Assembly: GCA_963786395.1 (NCBI GenBank)
Contig: CAWAZD010000014.1
Span: 1-64,000 of the forward strand
Direction of reading: 5' to 3'
Length of the DNA: 64,000 nt
DNA from: Fen-1301 sp963786395
GTDB taxonomy: Bacteria; Bacteroidota; Ignavibacteria; Ignavibacteriales; Ignavibacteriaceae
Below the pieces are notes generated by a model. The model was not told where the DNA came from, did no database searches, and saw only the letters and a program-made list of their open reading frames with translations. Made by a program: the position numbers and the translations under genes. Shown here piece by piece: positions 29,461-40,200 of the stretch; position 1 is the first letter of the stretch, and each line of letters opens with the position of its first letter.

Positions 29461-30336
29461 TTACTTACCATCCGCTCCTAAAATAATCGGCAGTCCGCTC
29501 TTTCCCGATCCGATAATTACAATCTTGGAATTTGGAGATGCAGATAATTTTTCTGTTGCCTCTATCCCCTTCCACTTGAGTAATTGGTCTGTAATTCCCT
29601 TTGATACTATATCCTGGAAATCAGCAATACCCTTTGCTTCTATTCTTTTCCTATCAGCTTCCTGTGCTTCTTTCTGAAGTACAAACTGCATTCTCTGACT
29701 TTCCTGGTCGGCTTTTAATTTTTCCTCAATAGATGCGGTAAGTCCCGCAGGAAGTATAATCTGTCTTAGCGGAGCAGCCTCTAATGTTATGCCTCTTTGT
29801 TTTACAAGATTTGAAAGCTCATCTTCAATTTGTTTAGAAACCGCTTCCCTTTCAACTGTATATAATGCTCTTGCATCATAACTTGCTGTTACTCCCCTCA
29901 CCACCGAACGGAATTGGGGAATTAGTATTTTCTCAACGTAATTCTCTCCGACTGTTTTATAAATCCTGTTCGCGTTATCAAAGCTCAAACTAAACAACAG
30001 ACTGATTTCAACCGTAACGGTTAATCCTTCTTTCGAAGGAACATTCATTGTTTCCTTTATTTCCTGCGTTCTTGCATCAAACTTTACTACTGTTGCCATT
30101 GGATTAACAAGATTAACCCCCGGCTTTAAAGTGTTATCACTTACATTTCCCAGGAAATCAACCACACCAACGTGACCCGCAGGAATGATTGTCCAGAATT
30201 GCATTATCGCAATTATGGCGGCAATTACTAGACCCACAAAAGCAAATGTTGCTTCCGATTTATTAAATCTTTTTTTTGCGCTGAAATAAACCAGGGAGGC
30301 AATAATTGCGGCTACGATAGAGATAATGAATAACAT
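29461..30336 (-). CDS. SPFH/prohibitin-family membrane protein
   Basis: A 291-residue protein with two hydrophobic segments near the N-terminus (LFIISIVAAIIASLVYF and FVGLVIAAIIAIMQFW). An SPFH/Band-7 domain follows (IPAGHVGVVDFLGNVSDNTLKPGVNLVNP), then a long helical part (EREAVSKQIEDELSNLVKQRGI; EEKLKADQESQRMQFVLQKEAQEADRKRIEAKG) and a short tail. This layout is that of bacterial prohibitin homologues, which form membrane scaffolds and often modulate FtsH-type proteases. It is on the minus strand and divergent from the stress island. Confidence 0.9.
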   Translation of the reverse strand: MLFIISIVAAIIASLVYFSAKKRFNKSEATFAFVGLVIAAIIAIMQFWTIIPAGHVGVVDFLGNVSDNTLKPGVNLVNPMATVVKFDARTQEIKETMNVPSKEGLTVTVEISLLFSLSFDNANRIYKTVGENYVEKILIPQFRSVVRGVTASYDARALYTVEREAVSKQIEDELSNLVKQRGITLEAAPLRQIILPAGLTASIEEKLKADQESQRMQFVLQKEAQEADRKRIEAKGIADFQDIVSKGITDQLLKWKGIEATEKLSASPNSKIVIIGSGKSGLPIILGADGK

Positions 30337-30546
30337 GTTGTCCTCAAATCAAAATTCAACAATAAATATAATTATTTATATTAAGTATTCCTTATGATTT
30401 TTACATTATCCGCTCCCCACTTTCCATCACCATCCCCAAATGATGTGCTATAAACATAAATCTGTTTTATTATCAACAACTATATTTCCGGTAAAATCGA
30501 TTTAGGTTTGAGCTTTTAAATACATTAAAAAATAAAGGAGTGTTTT

Positions 30547-30696
30547 ATGCTTTACACTATAGCTGTTGTTTTATTGGTATTGTGGCTGCTTGGATTAGTC
30601 TCTTCATATACAATGGGCGGATTTATCCATATTCTTCTTGTGGTTGCGATAATTATGATCTTTGTAAGAGTAATTCAGGGACGACGGGTATTGTAA
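30547..30696 (+). CDS. DUF5670 (lmo0937-like) small membrane protein, copy 1
   Basis: A 49-residue, almost entirely hydrophobic protein: MLYTIAVVLLVLWLLGL, then SSYTMGGFIHILLVVAI and an end GRRVL. I recognise it as the lmo0937/DUF5670 family of two-helix membrane proteins, often linked with envelope stress. A GGAG site sits 7 bases before ATG. A paralogue is at 52708-52857, and both are followed by an AsmA-like gene. The TAA stop is in the same frame as the next gene. Confidence 0.82.
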   Translation: MLYTIAVVLLVLWLLGLVSSYTMGGFIHILLVVAIIMIFVRVIQGRRVL

Positions 30697-30714
30697 AATA
30701 ACGAGCGTTTCGAT

Positions 30715-32064
30715 TTGGGTAAATTTTCTCTGTTTAAATTCCTTAAGTATGGCAGTTTGATAATTATTACTGTTATTCTCTTTTGTGTGTTGATATTCAT
30801 TTTATTCCCGGAACCCTTTATCAATACATTTGCTAAAAAACTGATTGCTAAATCTTTTACTAAAGCTAACCCGGATTATACAATCCGGCTTGGTGAGATG
30901 CATTATTATGTTTGGGAGAATAGATTAAGCTGCGATACTATAGTTATCAAAAGTGATACTTCAGCAAATGAATTTCATATCGTTTCATTTTCTGTCGATG
31001 GGATTGCCTGGATGAAAATACTTCTTAATAAAGATCCTATCCCTAACGCTTTTGAACATTCTGTCATTGATTTAAAAGAAGCAAACGTTATTTTTCACCA
31101 CTCTCCTTATGAGCTTCGTTTTTCAATGCTGCACATTTCTGTACCCGATTCCATTATGTCTGCAGACTCTATAAAGTTTTATTCTCCCTATGATGATGAA
31201 CGCTTCTTCTCTAAAAGTCAGTTTAGACGAACTAAATTTCGTTTCACTATACCTGATATTAAAATTTCAGGATTGGACTATCTAAAGCTGCTTCAGGGGA
31301 CTAACTTTTCTGCGAAAACAATTAAGATGCATAAAATGTTTTTGGATATACTGATAAATAAAGATAAACCATATGATGAATCTTCTCCAAAACCCCAAAT
31401 GCCAAACGAAATTCTGTCATCATTAAAATTGAATGTTCGAATTGATAGTTTGATTTTAAAAAATGGTCAGCTAAAATATCGTGAACAGTTTATTAAAGGC
31501 GAGAAACCGGGCATCATTACTTTTAGTAATTCAAATATCACTATCTCGGGAATAGTTAACCATGCTGTACATCCAAAACCAGCAGTAGTACAAGCGGAGG
31601 GATTGTTTTTGAATTCATCCCTGATGAAGCTAAAAATGTCATTGCCTCTCTATTCAAGAGACTTTTCACTGCAATATTCAGGATCCTTAAATACAATAGA
31701 TGTAACAAAACTAAATTCTTTCCTTGAAACTGCTGAAAATCATCGGGTTAAATCCGGTATCCTTGAAGCAGCAAATTATAATATAACTGTTGATTCCGGA
31801 AAAGCAACGGGTACTGTGGGGCTTATCTATAAAGATCTATCCGTTGTAGTCATCAATAAAAACTCAAAGAGTGAAAAAGGACTTCTGGACAAAATCGTCT
31901 CTTTCATTGGCAAATTATTTGTAACAAAGAAATCAAATCAGCCGGATAGTAATGGTAATTTTAAAATCGGTAAGATTGATTATACAAGAAAACCTGATGA
32001 TTATTTTCTCCAGTTTATTTGGTTTGCCCTAAGAAGCGGAATTGGCGATGTTGTGGGATTTTAA
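30715..32064 (+). CDS. AsmA-like membrane-anchored protein, copy 1
   Basis: About 449 residues with an N-terminal membrane anchor (YGSLIIITVILFCVLIFILFP); the remainder is probably periplasmic and beta-rich. I call it AsmA-like from this layout and not from a clear motif. It resembles the protein at 52854-54215 throughout, for example PQMPNE, DYSGSL-type blocks and RKPDDYFLQFIWFALRSGIGDVVGF at the end. The start is TTG at 30715; no ATG precedes the anchor. It follows the DUF5670 gene by 18 bp and is surely co-transcribed. Function unknown, envelope-related by context. Confidence 0.65.
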   Translation: MGKFSLFKFLKYGSLIIITVILFCVLIFILFPEPFINTFAKKLIAKSFTKANPDYTIRLGEMHYYVWENRLSCDTIVIKSDTSANEFHIVSFSVDGIAWMKILLNKDPIPNAFEHSVIDLKEANVIFHHSPYELRFSMLHISVPDSIMSADSIKFYSPYDDERFFSKSQFRRTKFRFTIPDIKISGLDYLKLLQGTNFSAKTIKMHKMFLDILINKDKPYDESSPKPQMPNEILSSLKLNVRIDSLILKNGQLKYREQFIKGEKPGIITFSNSNITISGIVNHAVHPKPAVVQAEGLFLNSSLMKLKMSLPLYSRDFSLQYSGSLNTIDVTKLNSFLETAENHRVKSGILEAANYNITVDSGKATGTVGLIYKDLSVVVINKNSKSEKGLLDKIVSFIGKLFVTKKSNQPDSNGNFKIGKIDYTRKPDDYFLQFIWFALRSGIGDVVGF

Positions 32065-32086
32065 TTATTTATCCATCTTAAAGGAT

Positions 32087-32117
32087 TAGTCCCTTTTTCA
32101 TCCGTATGGATTATTGA
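32087..32117 (+). promoter_or_regulatory. 31-bp island element, copy E1
   Basis: Left TAGTCC, core TTTTCATCC, right GGATTATTGA. It begins 23 bp after the AsmA-like stop and ends 75 bp before the start at 32192. Confidence 0.85.
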
Positions 32118-32191
32118 CCTGACATTGATTTCATAATATCTTTATGTTGTAGATCATAGTCCTGTAATTTGACTAAGATACTACAACAAAC

Positions 32192-32857
32192 ATGAAAAAA
32201 ATATATATCGTTCCTCTTATTGTAATTTTGACAGTATTGTGCGGTGCTACTCTTGACAAAAAAACTTCATTAGTTACAACTGCATACCTGCCTGTTAATA
32301 CGGGCATAACTCTTGTGTACCAATCTTCATTCGGCGACAGCTTTACAAAATATATTCAGGATGGTGAGTTTACTATCAGTTCCAGTGAAGCCGATAAATT
32401 CAAATATAAACAGACAATGAAAATTAAAGATGATGGTGTTTATTCACTTGAGACCTATCAATACTTTAAAATATTTCTATTTATTAAAAAAGAAAGTACC
32501 ATTACCTATAATAAACCTCTGCTGCGTTTTCCTCTTCCCTTATCACCCGGTATGACATGGGAATGGAAAGGGAAAGAATATTCTGATGGCGATACAAGCA
32601 ATTTGACCCTTAAGGGAAAAGCTCTCTGTAAAGAATCAGTCATTACTAAAGCCGGAACTTTCGAAGCGATTAAAATGGAATCAGTAATCGAAAGCTCCTC
32701 AAATGGAAGAAACCGTGTAACTGAATGGTATGCCGAAGGAATCGGGTTAATAAAAGCTAAAATAATAATTGAAGGAGGCGGAATCATGGGTGCTATTCGT
32801 GATATCCTCGGCTATGGCACTATTGAATTTGAATTAAAAGAAATGAGAAAACAATAA
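32192..32857 (+). CDS. Secreted protein, unknown
   Basis: A 221-residue protein with an N-terminal signal (MKKIYIVPLIVILTVLCGA). The mature part is beta-rich with PLLRFPLPLSPGMTWEWKG, then AGTFEAIKMES and VTEWYAEGIGLIKAKI. This pattern resembles periplasmic proteins of the DUF3108 kind, but I would not assign it. Its own E1 element upstream makes it a single-gene unit of the stress island. Confidence 0.65.
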   Translation: MKKIYIVPLIVILTVLCGATLDKKTSLVTTAYLPVNTGITLVYQSSFGDSFTKYIQDGEFTISSSEADKFKYKQTMKIKDDGVYSLETYQYFKIFLFIKKESTITYNKPLLRFPLPLSPGMTWEWKGKEYSDGDTSNLTLKGKALCKESVITKAGTFEAIKMESVIESSSNGRNRVTEWYAEGIGLIKAKIIIEGGGIMGAIRDILGYGTIEFELKEMRKQ

Positions 32858-32903
32858 TCCCCCTTACAACACACAAATGACCTCTTTAACCTGCCAAAGG
32901 GTA

Positions 32904-32934
32904 TAGTTCCTTTTTCATCCCTTTGATCTATTGA
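32904..32934 (+). promoter_or_regulatory. 31-bp island element, copy E2
   Basis: Left TAGTTC, core TTTTCATCC, right GATCTATTGA. It begins 47 bp after the preceding stop and ends 137 bp before 33071. Confidence 0.85.
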
Positions 32935-33070
32935 ACGATCCATTTATCCTCTTTATAATGTAGAACTAGTTTAAATAAAAACTAATACCCATTTAAAGGA
33001 TGTCTTAAATGACACCTTTTATTTAATTCATTAACCGGCTCGATCTTTATTAGAGCCAGAGAGAAATCAA

Positions 33071-34660
33071 ATGAAGATTATTTACTTCTTAGTTCTTTTA
33101 TTACTCACTTCTGAATTACAGCAGGCTCAGAATAAAACTGCCCCGGTTGCAACAGATTCATTGTCCAGGCTGAAGAAGGAAATTTTAGATACAAATAAAA
33201 TTAAGAATAATGTTAACGATAGCAATATTAAAGCAAATGTTGTTGAGCCGGACACCAATTCTAAGAAAATTTTAGTCAAGGATTCCACTGCGCACCTTTA
33301 TAACGTTTATCGCGGGTTGCTTAATGATGATCCGCTATATAACAAACAAGCTCCCGTTTGGCAGCCAATTTTTAAGGTTGTTCTACAAAATACTTTATTA
33401 AACTTAGTTGATAATTATCTTCTTCATTATGATTTTCCTGTCGTGGGGTTCAATTCGTGGAACCGGACAGTTATTCACTCAGGATTTCCATGGGGCGATG
33501 GATGGAAATGGGATGAGGACAGGTTTGGGAATAATTTTTTTCTGCACCCATATACGGGGGCAAGTTATTTTAATATAGCCCGTGCGAACGGATATGATTA
33601 CTGGGAGTCATCACTCTTTGTTTTTGGCGGCGCATATATGTGGAAACTCTTTGGTGAGAATGGCGGACCCGAAGGAAAACCGGAACGGGAAGATCTTATC
33701 ATTACAACTCTTGGCGGCATATTCGGCGGTGAAGTACTATATAGATTAGGTTCAAATGTTATTGATGAAAGAACTTCGGGATTAGAAAGAGTTGGCAGAG
33801 AATCTCTTGCCTTCTTATTAAGTCCCGGCAGAACTTTAACAAGGTTGTTGTCCGGTAAATTGTTCAATCATAATACAGAAGAAGTGTATCAAAAAGAACC
33901 GCTCGATATTGTACTTTCGGCAGGAGCGCTTGTTGTCAATAACGAGAAAGCTTTTGGCTCAGGAACAAGTGGATTGTTTTGAAACGCAGATTTTGATTAT
34001 GGAAATCCTTTCGAGAAAAGAAGCCGAAAACCTTACGATTATTTTCAACTGCGGACAGATTTAAATATCGGGCAAGGCAGAAAAGTAGTGGATAATATAA
34101 TCGGATATGGTATATTAACAGGAACTAACACTAAAATCGGGAATGGTGAAGTTCTTGCAGGATTCTTTCAACATTTCGATTATTGGGATAACAAAGTTTT
34201 TGAGTTAGGTACTATGGCATTCGGAGGCGGCGCGATTACAAAATTTAACATCAGTAAGGGAACTAATCTTTTTACAAATGTAAATTTGGCTTTTATTCCA
34301 TTCGCCGGTAACTCAACTGAAAAAGGGCCGGATACTTCTCAGATAAGGGATTATAATTTTGGCGGAGGAGCTCAATTTAAATGTGATCTCACATTAAACG
34401 TAAGTGGAATTTTCAGCTTTACATTATTAAGTTATTATTACTGGATTCATACCTATGTGGGTTTTTCCGGAGATAATTTAATAGGTATTATCAAACCCAG
34501 AATTGAATTTCAGGTATTTAAAAATATCGGAATCGGATTTGAGCATAAAATTTATTACGAGGACAGATATTTACGAGATTTTTCTCCAACTCATCAGGTG
34601 CATACTGAGCAGAAAATCTTTGTGACTATTTATTTGGCAGACTTCTTACACAACAGGTAA
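33071..34660 (+). CDS. DUF3943-type outer-membrane protein with in-frame TGA
   Basis: Signal peptide, a low-complexity linker, then a DUF3943 domain (FLHPYTGASYFNIARANGYDYWES ... GGIFGGEVLYRLG), followed by a beta-barrel-like C-terminal half ending YLADFLHNR. A TGA at 33980-33982 interrupts the frame (GTSGLF, stop, NADFDYGNPF), after which the same frame stays open to 34660. The pieces are 33071-33982 and 34088-34660. A TGG (Trp) or CGA (Arg) codon would restore a 529-residue protein. TGA ends many other genes here, so recoding is unlikely. The PAP2 gene follows 10 bp later. Confidence 0.78.
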
Positions 34661-34669
34661 AAAAATAAT

Positions 34670-35491
34670 ATGTACACCAACGTAAAGAATATATATATAA
34701 CCGTACTTCTAACCATTATATGCGGAAGTTCCCTGTTCGCGCAAAGCCCGGCAATACAGGATTCAGCAACCGGATTAAAATATAATTTCTCCCAGTTCGG
34801 AAAGGAAACATGGAGTTTCATAAAATCGCCGGGTAAATGGAACGGCGGCGATTTTCTTAAAATAGGAATAATTGGTGCCAGCACTTTTATAATAATGGAA
34901 ACTGCAGATAAACCTATTCGTGATATTGTCCTGAAAAATAATCAGAATTATTATCATAGCTTTCCTGTTGAATTCGGTAGAGTGTGGGGTGAACTTTATT
35001 CACCAGTTGTTTTATTCGGAGGATTCGCAATACACTCACTTATAACGAATGACATTACAACCAGGAAAATTGCTTACGAAATCGGTCAGGCTTCTATTTA
35101 TGCGGGTGTAATAAATTATATATTAAAACTGGCAATTGGAAGGGCACGCCCCTATCTCAATGAAGATCAGTTCACATTTCACCCTTTCTCTTCAATATTA
35201 AATCAGGATTATCATTCAATGCCCGGCGGACATTCAACTGCTGCATTTGTTATATCCACTGTTCTATCAAGGAACGCCAAGCCGACATGGTTAAAAATAT
35301 TGGCTTATGTTCCGGCTGTGATGACATTTGCGTCCCGTGTTTATCAGGACCAGCACTGGACATCAGATGATTTCCTTGGAGCCGCTTTTGGTTATTTTAT
35401 TGCCACCTGGGTAGTAGATCAGCATGAATCTACAAACTCACCAATAGAAATGTCATCTGTTTATCCATTAACTATCAGGATCGCGTTTTGA
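34670..35491 (+). CDS. PAP2-family phosphatase, second copy
   Basis: A 273-residue protein with a signal peptide ending SLFAQ. PAP2 motifs are KLAIGRARPY, MPGGHSTAAF and SRVYQDQHWTSDDFLG, and hydrophobic helices lie between them. A lipid phosphatase role at the periplasmic face is likely; the lipid is unknown. It follows the DUF3943 gene by 10 bp, and the pairing of a DUF3943 protein with a PAP2 enzyme suggests a shared envelope function. The frame is intact, unlike the relative at 21559. Confidence 0.9.
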   Translation: MYTNVKNIYITVLLTIICGSSLFAQSPAIQDSATGLKYNFSQFGKETWSFIKSPGKWNGGDFLKIGIIGASTFIIMETADKPIRDIVLKNNQNYYHSFPVEFGRVWGELYSPVVLFGGFAIHSLITNDITTRKIAYEIGQASIYAGVINYILKLAIGRARPYLNEDQFTFHPFSSILNQDYHSMPGGHSTAAFVISTVLSRNAKPTWLKILAYVPAVMTFASRVYQDQHWTSDDFLGAAFGYFIATWVVDQHESTNSPIEMSSVYPLTIRIAF

Positions 35492-35604
35492 CAACAATCT
35501 TCAGATCAAAAACGCGGTAACAGTTAATCTTCGTTTTAGTGATTATAAAAGTGAGAAAACAATTGCAAACAATGAATATTCATTTGGCTGACCCGCTTTT
35601 GACA

Positions 35605-35635
35605 TAGTCCTTTTTTCATCCCTTTGTACTATATC
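35605..35635 (+). promoter_or_regulatory. 31-bp island element, copy E3
   Basis: Left TAGTCC, core TTTTCATCC, right GTACTATATC. It ends 138 bp before 35773. Confidence 0.83.
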
Positions 35636-35772
35636 TGCCCTCCTAAATTCCAGCTATCTTATTATCAAGTAAATAATAAAAACTAAATAAACAAAGAAGT
35701 TGATTCATTATGAATTTATTGAAGATTTCAATAGTTCCTAAGTCTACTCTTCACCATCATTTTTAAGGAATC

Positions 35773-36882
35773 ATGAAAAACACAAATACATTTACATTGC
35801 GTATTTTGAACACATTGATATTCTTCTTCGGAATTATATTGATAGCCACATTTATTATGCCTACGATAACATTATCTCAATCTTCACCTGCACGGGTTAA
35901 TCTTGCAACCTCAGGCGATTTCGTGTTAATTGCTAAGACAGGAATTTCTACCACAGGGACAACTCATATTACCGGAGATATTGGCGTCAGTCCAAGTACA
36001 GCTACTTCCATAACCGGTTTTGGACTAATCATGGATGCTTCCAATACATTTTCAACATCTTCTTTAATCACCGGAAAAGTATACGCTGCTGATTATACTA
36101 CACCAAGCCCCACAAAAATGACTACTGCAATTGGTGATATGGAAACAGCATATACAAACGCTGCCGGAAGACTATTACCCGATTATTCTGAACTTTATCT
36201 TGGTAACCTTACCGGAAAAACGCTGACCCCGGGTCTTTATAATTGGTCATCCGGCGTTCAGGTATCATCTGCTGGTGTTACTATTTCGGGTTCTGCAACC
36301 GATATCTGGATTTTTCAGATAGCTCAGGATCTTGTGTTGACCAGCGGTGCAAACGTTATTTTAAGTGGAGGAGCTCTTGCATCTAACATATTCTGGCAGG
36401 TTGCCGGGCAGGTTGAACTTGGAACCACTGTTGCTATGAAAGGAATAATTTTATGTAAGACCAAGATAGTTATGAGCACAGGTGCGTCTCTTCTCGGCAG
36501 AGCTCTGGCACAATCCGCAATTACTTTAGATGCAGATGCTATAACTGCTCCGCCCCTTATAAACAGCATAGGAGCAGATGGTGTGAAAATCCCTGGTCAG
36601 TTTTTTCTCGCGCAGAATTTCCCGAACCCGTTCAATCCTTCAACTAAAATAAAATACAATCTACCGGTTGATTCCAGGGTCACCCTGGAAATATTGAATG
36701 TGATTGGTAAGAGAGTTAGCCAACTTGTTAATGCAGAACAATCCGCAGGATCATATTCTGTAGATTTTAATTCTAATAATAAAAACATTACTTCCGGTGT
36801 ATATTTTTATAAGTTAACTGCTGTGGGCAATTCAGCCGGACATAATTTTTCATCGATTAAGAAAATGATCCTTTTGAAATGA
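35773..36882 (+). CDS. DUF3494 (ice-binding-like) protein with T9SS sorting domain
   Basis: A 369-residue secreted protein. Signal sequence to about residue 37, then a DUF3494 domain (about 43-265) with the repeating beta-solenoid pattern, e.g. FVLIAKTGISTTGTTHITGDIG and NIFWQVAGQVELGTTVAMKGIIL. The C-terminal 85 residues are a T9SS type A domain (NFPNPFNPSTKIKYNLP ... SSIKKMILLK). DUF3494 includes ice-binding proteins and adhesins, and the T9SS tail means export to the cell surface. Preceded by element E3. A second DUF3494 protein of different build is at 59222. Confidence 0.9.
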   Translation: MKNTNTFTLRILNTLIFFFGIILIATFIMPTITLSQSSPARVNLATSGDFVLIAKTGISTTGTTHITGDIGVSPSTATSITGFGLIMDASNTFSTSSLITGKVYAADYTTPSPTKMTTAIGDMETAYTNAAGRLLPDYSELYLGNLTGKTLTPGLYNWSSGVQVSSAGVTISGSATDIWIFQIAQDLVLTSGANVILSGGALASNIFWQVAGQVELGTTVAMKGIILCKTKIVMSTGASLLGRALAQSAITLDADAITAPPLINSIGADGVKIPGQFFLAQNFPNPFNPSTKIKYNLPVDSRVTLEILNVIGKRVSQLVNAEQSAGSYSVDFNSNNKNITSGVYFYKLTAVGNSAGHNFSSIKKMILLK

Positions 36883-37292
36883 TAAACAATTGACAAGTAT
36901 AAACTACCTTCAGGCAGTTTACACAAGTATTTCAAAACAGTACAATTATATTATTGCACAATTTACAGTTCTCAGTGTGGTTGGCAAATTAAACAAATAG
37001 TAATGTTTTTTTGGTTTTTGTACTTTATGCCACATCTTTTTTCTAGGGCAAATCTTTTTACAATTTATCATACTTTTCATAAAATATCTGCGGATATTGG
37101 ATAAATTCGGCTAAAAAATAGAATTAGTCCCTTTTTCATCCTTTTGGGGGATATACTTACCAATACAATTTTTGTAGTATAAATCCGGTTATTAATATTT
37201 GTTTTATTAAACATTATGTGGAATAATATTATTTGTAATCAGATTAAACCCGGAAGCAAAGTAAATCTTTATATTATTTCAAATGGAATACG
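36883..37292. other. Intergenic region before the glucan synthase
   Basis: About 410 bp without a gene. It contains element E4 at 37125-37155 and AT-rich flanks. CTACCTTCAGGCAGTTTACA near 36904 has a short inverted repeat. No other feature seen. Confidence 0.6.
37125..37155 (+). promoter_or_regulatory. 31-bp island element, copy E4
   Basis: Left TAGTCC, core TTTTCATCC, right part GGGGGATATA, the most divergent right half. It ends 138 bp before 37293. Confidence 0.8.
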
Positions 37293-40200
37293 ATGAAGGT
37301 CATCAATCCGAAAATAAATCAAACGTTGTTCAAACTGAAAGTTCAGCTTAGCGATAGTTTTCTTAATAAACAATTTGCTGCCGGGGAACCTCCTTTGCGT
37401 TCAGAGTTATTCAGCGCAGATCAGATGGAACAGCATGGCAAAGTACTAGCCAACAGACATACATTAGGAACCTCCCGAATTCCGGACCAGCACCTGCTTG
37501 CCAGGTTAGCGGAGAATGAAATATTTTTACTTGAGGTCCACAATTTATTAACTGAAACGGTTAAAGAAGACCAACAAATAACACCTGCCGGTGAATGGCT
37601 GCTCGATAATTTTTATTTAATAGAAGAACAGATCCGAACAGGCAAAAGACATTTACCCAAAGGATATATAAAAGAATTACCAAGACTGCAAAATGGTCCC
37701 TCAAAAGGTTTGCCGAGAGTTTATGATATTGCCCAGGAAGTAATTTCACATGGAGATGGACGGGTTGACCCGGAAAATCTTAGCCGCTTTGTAACTGCCT
37801 ATCAAACTATAACAACTTTAAAAATTGGTGAGTTGTGGGCAATCCCAACCATGCTGCGTCTGGCGCTAATAGAAAACCTAAGACGTGTTGCTGTAAGAGT
37901 GGCTGCCGGAAGAATAGACAGGGACCTTGCAAATTCATGGGCAGACAAAATGACAGAGGTTGTTGAAAAAGATCCCAAAAGTCTGATATTGATAATTGCA
38001 GATATGGCGCGATCTGACCCTCCAATGACGAGTTCATTCGTTTCAGAATTTACACGAAGACTTCAGGGATTAAGTCAGGTTCTTATATCACCACTAAAGT
38101 GGATTGAACAAAGATTATCTGAGTCGGGTCAAACAATTGAAAAATTAGTTCAGTCGGGTATCCAACAACAAGCCGGTGATCAGGTTTCAATCAGTAACAG
38201 CATTGGAAGTCTCAGATTTCTTGAATCAACAAACTGGAAGCAGTTTGTTGAAATGATGAGTATTGTTGAACAGATACTTCATAAAGACCCCGGTGGAATT
38301 TATAGTAAAATGGATTTTGTTACCAGGGATAATTACCGGCATGTAATTGAGAAGATTGCTAAAAGAAGCCCACAGTCTGAAGAGGATATTGCACAGAGGG
38401 CAATATCTCTAACACAGGAAAGTGCTATAATTCAAGGGATCGGAGATAGATCTACGCATGTGGGTTATTACCTCATAGATAAAGGATTGAATCAACTGGA
38501 GAACATTTCAAAAGTAAAATTTTCAATTTCGGTTAATCTCAGAAAAATGAGCTGCCGGTTTCCTTTGTTGATTTATATAATTCCAATAATAATAACAACT
38601 TTGATCTTATCAACAATCTTATTATCAAAGGCTAGTGAGAAAGGGCTACAGGGTTGGCAGCTTGTAGCTTCAGGAATTCTTTTTTTGTTATGTACAAGTC
38701 AATTGGCAGTTACACTCGTAAACTGGCTTTCAACGGTGATGGCAAGACCGGAACCTTTACCAAGAATGGATTTTTCAGAAGGAATACCTCCGGAATTAAG
38801 GACTCTTGTCGTCATTCCAACCATTATAACAAGTCATCAAAACATAATAGAATTGACAGAGTCTCTGGAAGTAAGGTATCTTGCAAACAAGGATAACAAT
38901 CTGCACTTTGGGCTTCTAACTGATTTTAAAGATTCATTTTCAGAGACACTTCCTGGAGATGAACAACTTGTTCAACTTGCGTGCAAAAAAATTGAAGAAT
39001 TAAATGAAAAATATAATGGTTTAAATAGCGACACCTTCTTCCTCTTTCACCGTCCCAGACAATGGAATCCTAAAGAAAAATTATGGATGGGTTATGAACG
39101 CAAAAGAGGAAAACTTGAGGAATTGAATTCCTTGCTGCGAGGGGGTTCAAAAAACCGATTCTCAGTTATCGTTGGAAAGACTGATGTTTTGTCAGTTGTT
39201 AAGTATGTTATTACACTCGATACAGATACTCAACTACCGCGCGACTCAGCACGCCAGTTAGTTGGGGCTATATCTCATCCTTTAAATCGTGCACGTTACA
39301 ATGCAAAGAAACAACGTGTATGTGAAGGGTATACAATTTTGCAACCAAGAGTAGCAGTTAGTCTTCCTGGTACTAATCGTTCACGATTTGCCAGACTATA
39401 TGGAAGTCAACCCGGAATTGATCCATATACGCGAACTATTTCTGATGTATATCAGGATGTATTTGGTGAGGGGTCATTCATTGGAAAGGGAATTTATGAT
39501 GTGGATGTTTTCATACAAGCCATAAGCGGACGTTTCCCGGAGAACCTGATTTTAAGTCATGATCTTATCGAGGGTTGTCATGCACGGGCTGGATTGCTAA
39601 GTGATGTTCAATTATTTGAAGAATATCCAACCCGATATAATATGGATGTAAACAGAAGGCATCGTTGGATCCGTGGTGACTGGCAAATTATGTTTTGGCT
39701 ATTGCCTTTTGTTCCCAGTCTGAATGGAGGGTTGAAAAAAAATCCGCTATCCCTTTTGTCCCGGTGGAAAATCTTCGATAACCTTCGCCGCAGTTTAATT
39801 CCTCTGTCAATGACAGCCCTATTCCTTTTTGGATGGATTATAATGAAAGACCCATTATTTTGGATTTTGTCAGCAACGGGAATTATACTTATACCCTCAA
39901 TTATTATATCCATATTTGATTTTTTTAAGAAACCGATAGATTTGTTTTGGCGTCAGCATCTTGCAGCCTCAATGCTTTCAACCCGGGACTATTTCATTGA
40001 AGCTGCCTTTACAATTACAACGCTCCCTTATGAAGCATTTTTTAGTCAGGACGCTATTTTACGCACCCTATGGAGGATGCTGATTTCACATAAAAAACTT
40101 CTTGAGTGGAACCCGTTCAATGTTAATATTCGCAAAAGTCTCAATACTCTTAAAGGATCTTACAGGACGATGTGGATTTCACCTTTTACAACTTTTTGTG

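Noticed and set aside
30414..30444. Possible twelfth copy of the 31-bp element before the first DUF5670 gene
   Set aside because: CATC and a few flanking bases match, but TAGT, the TTTT run and G22 do not; only about half of the positions agree, close to what AT-rich spacer can give.
33980..33982. Selenocysteine recoding at the in-frame TGA
   Set aside because: No selenocysteine insertion hairpin is apparent just after it, the protein is not a redox enzyme, and TGA is used as a stop in neighbouring genes.
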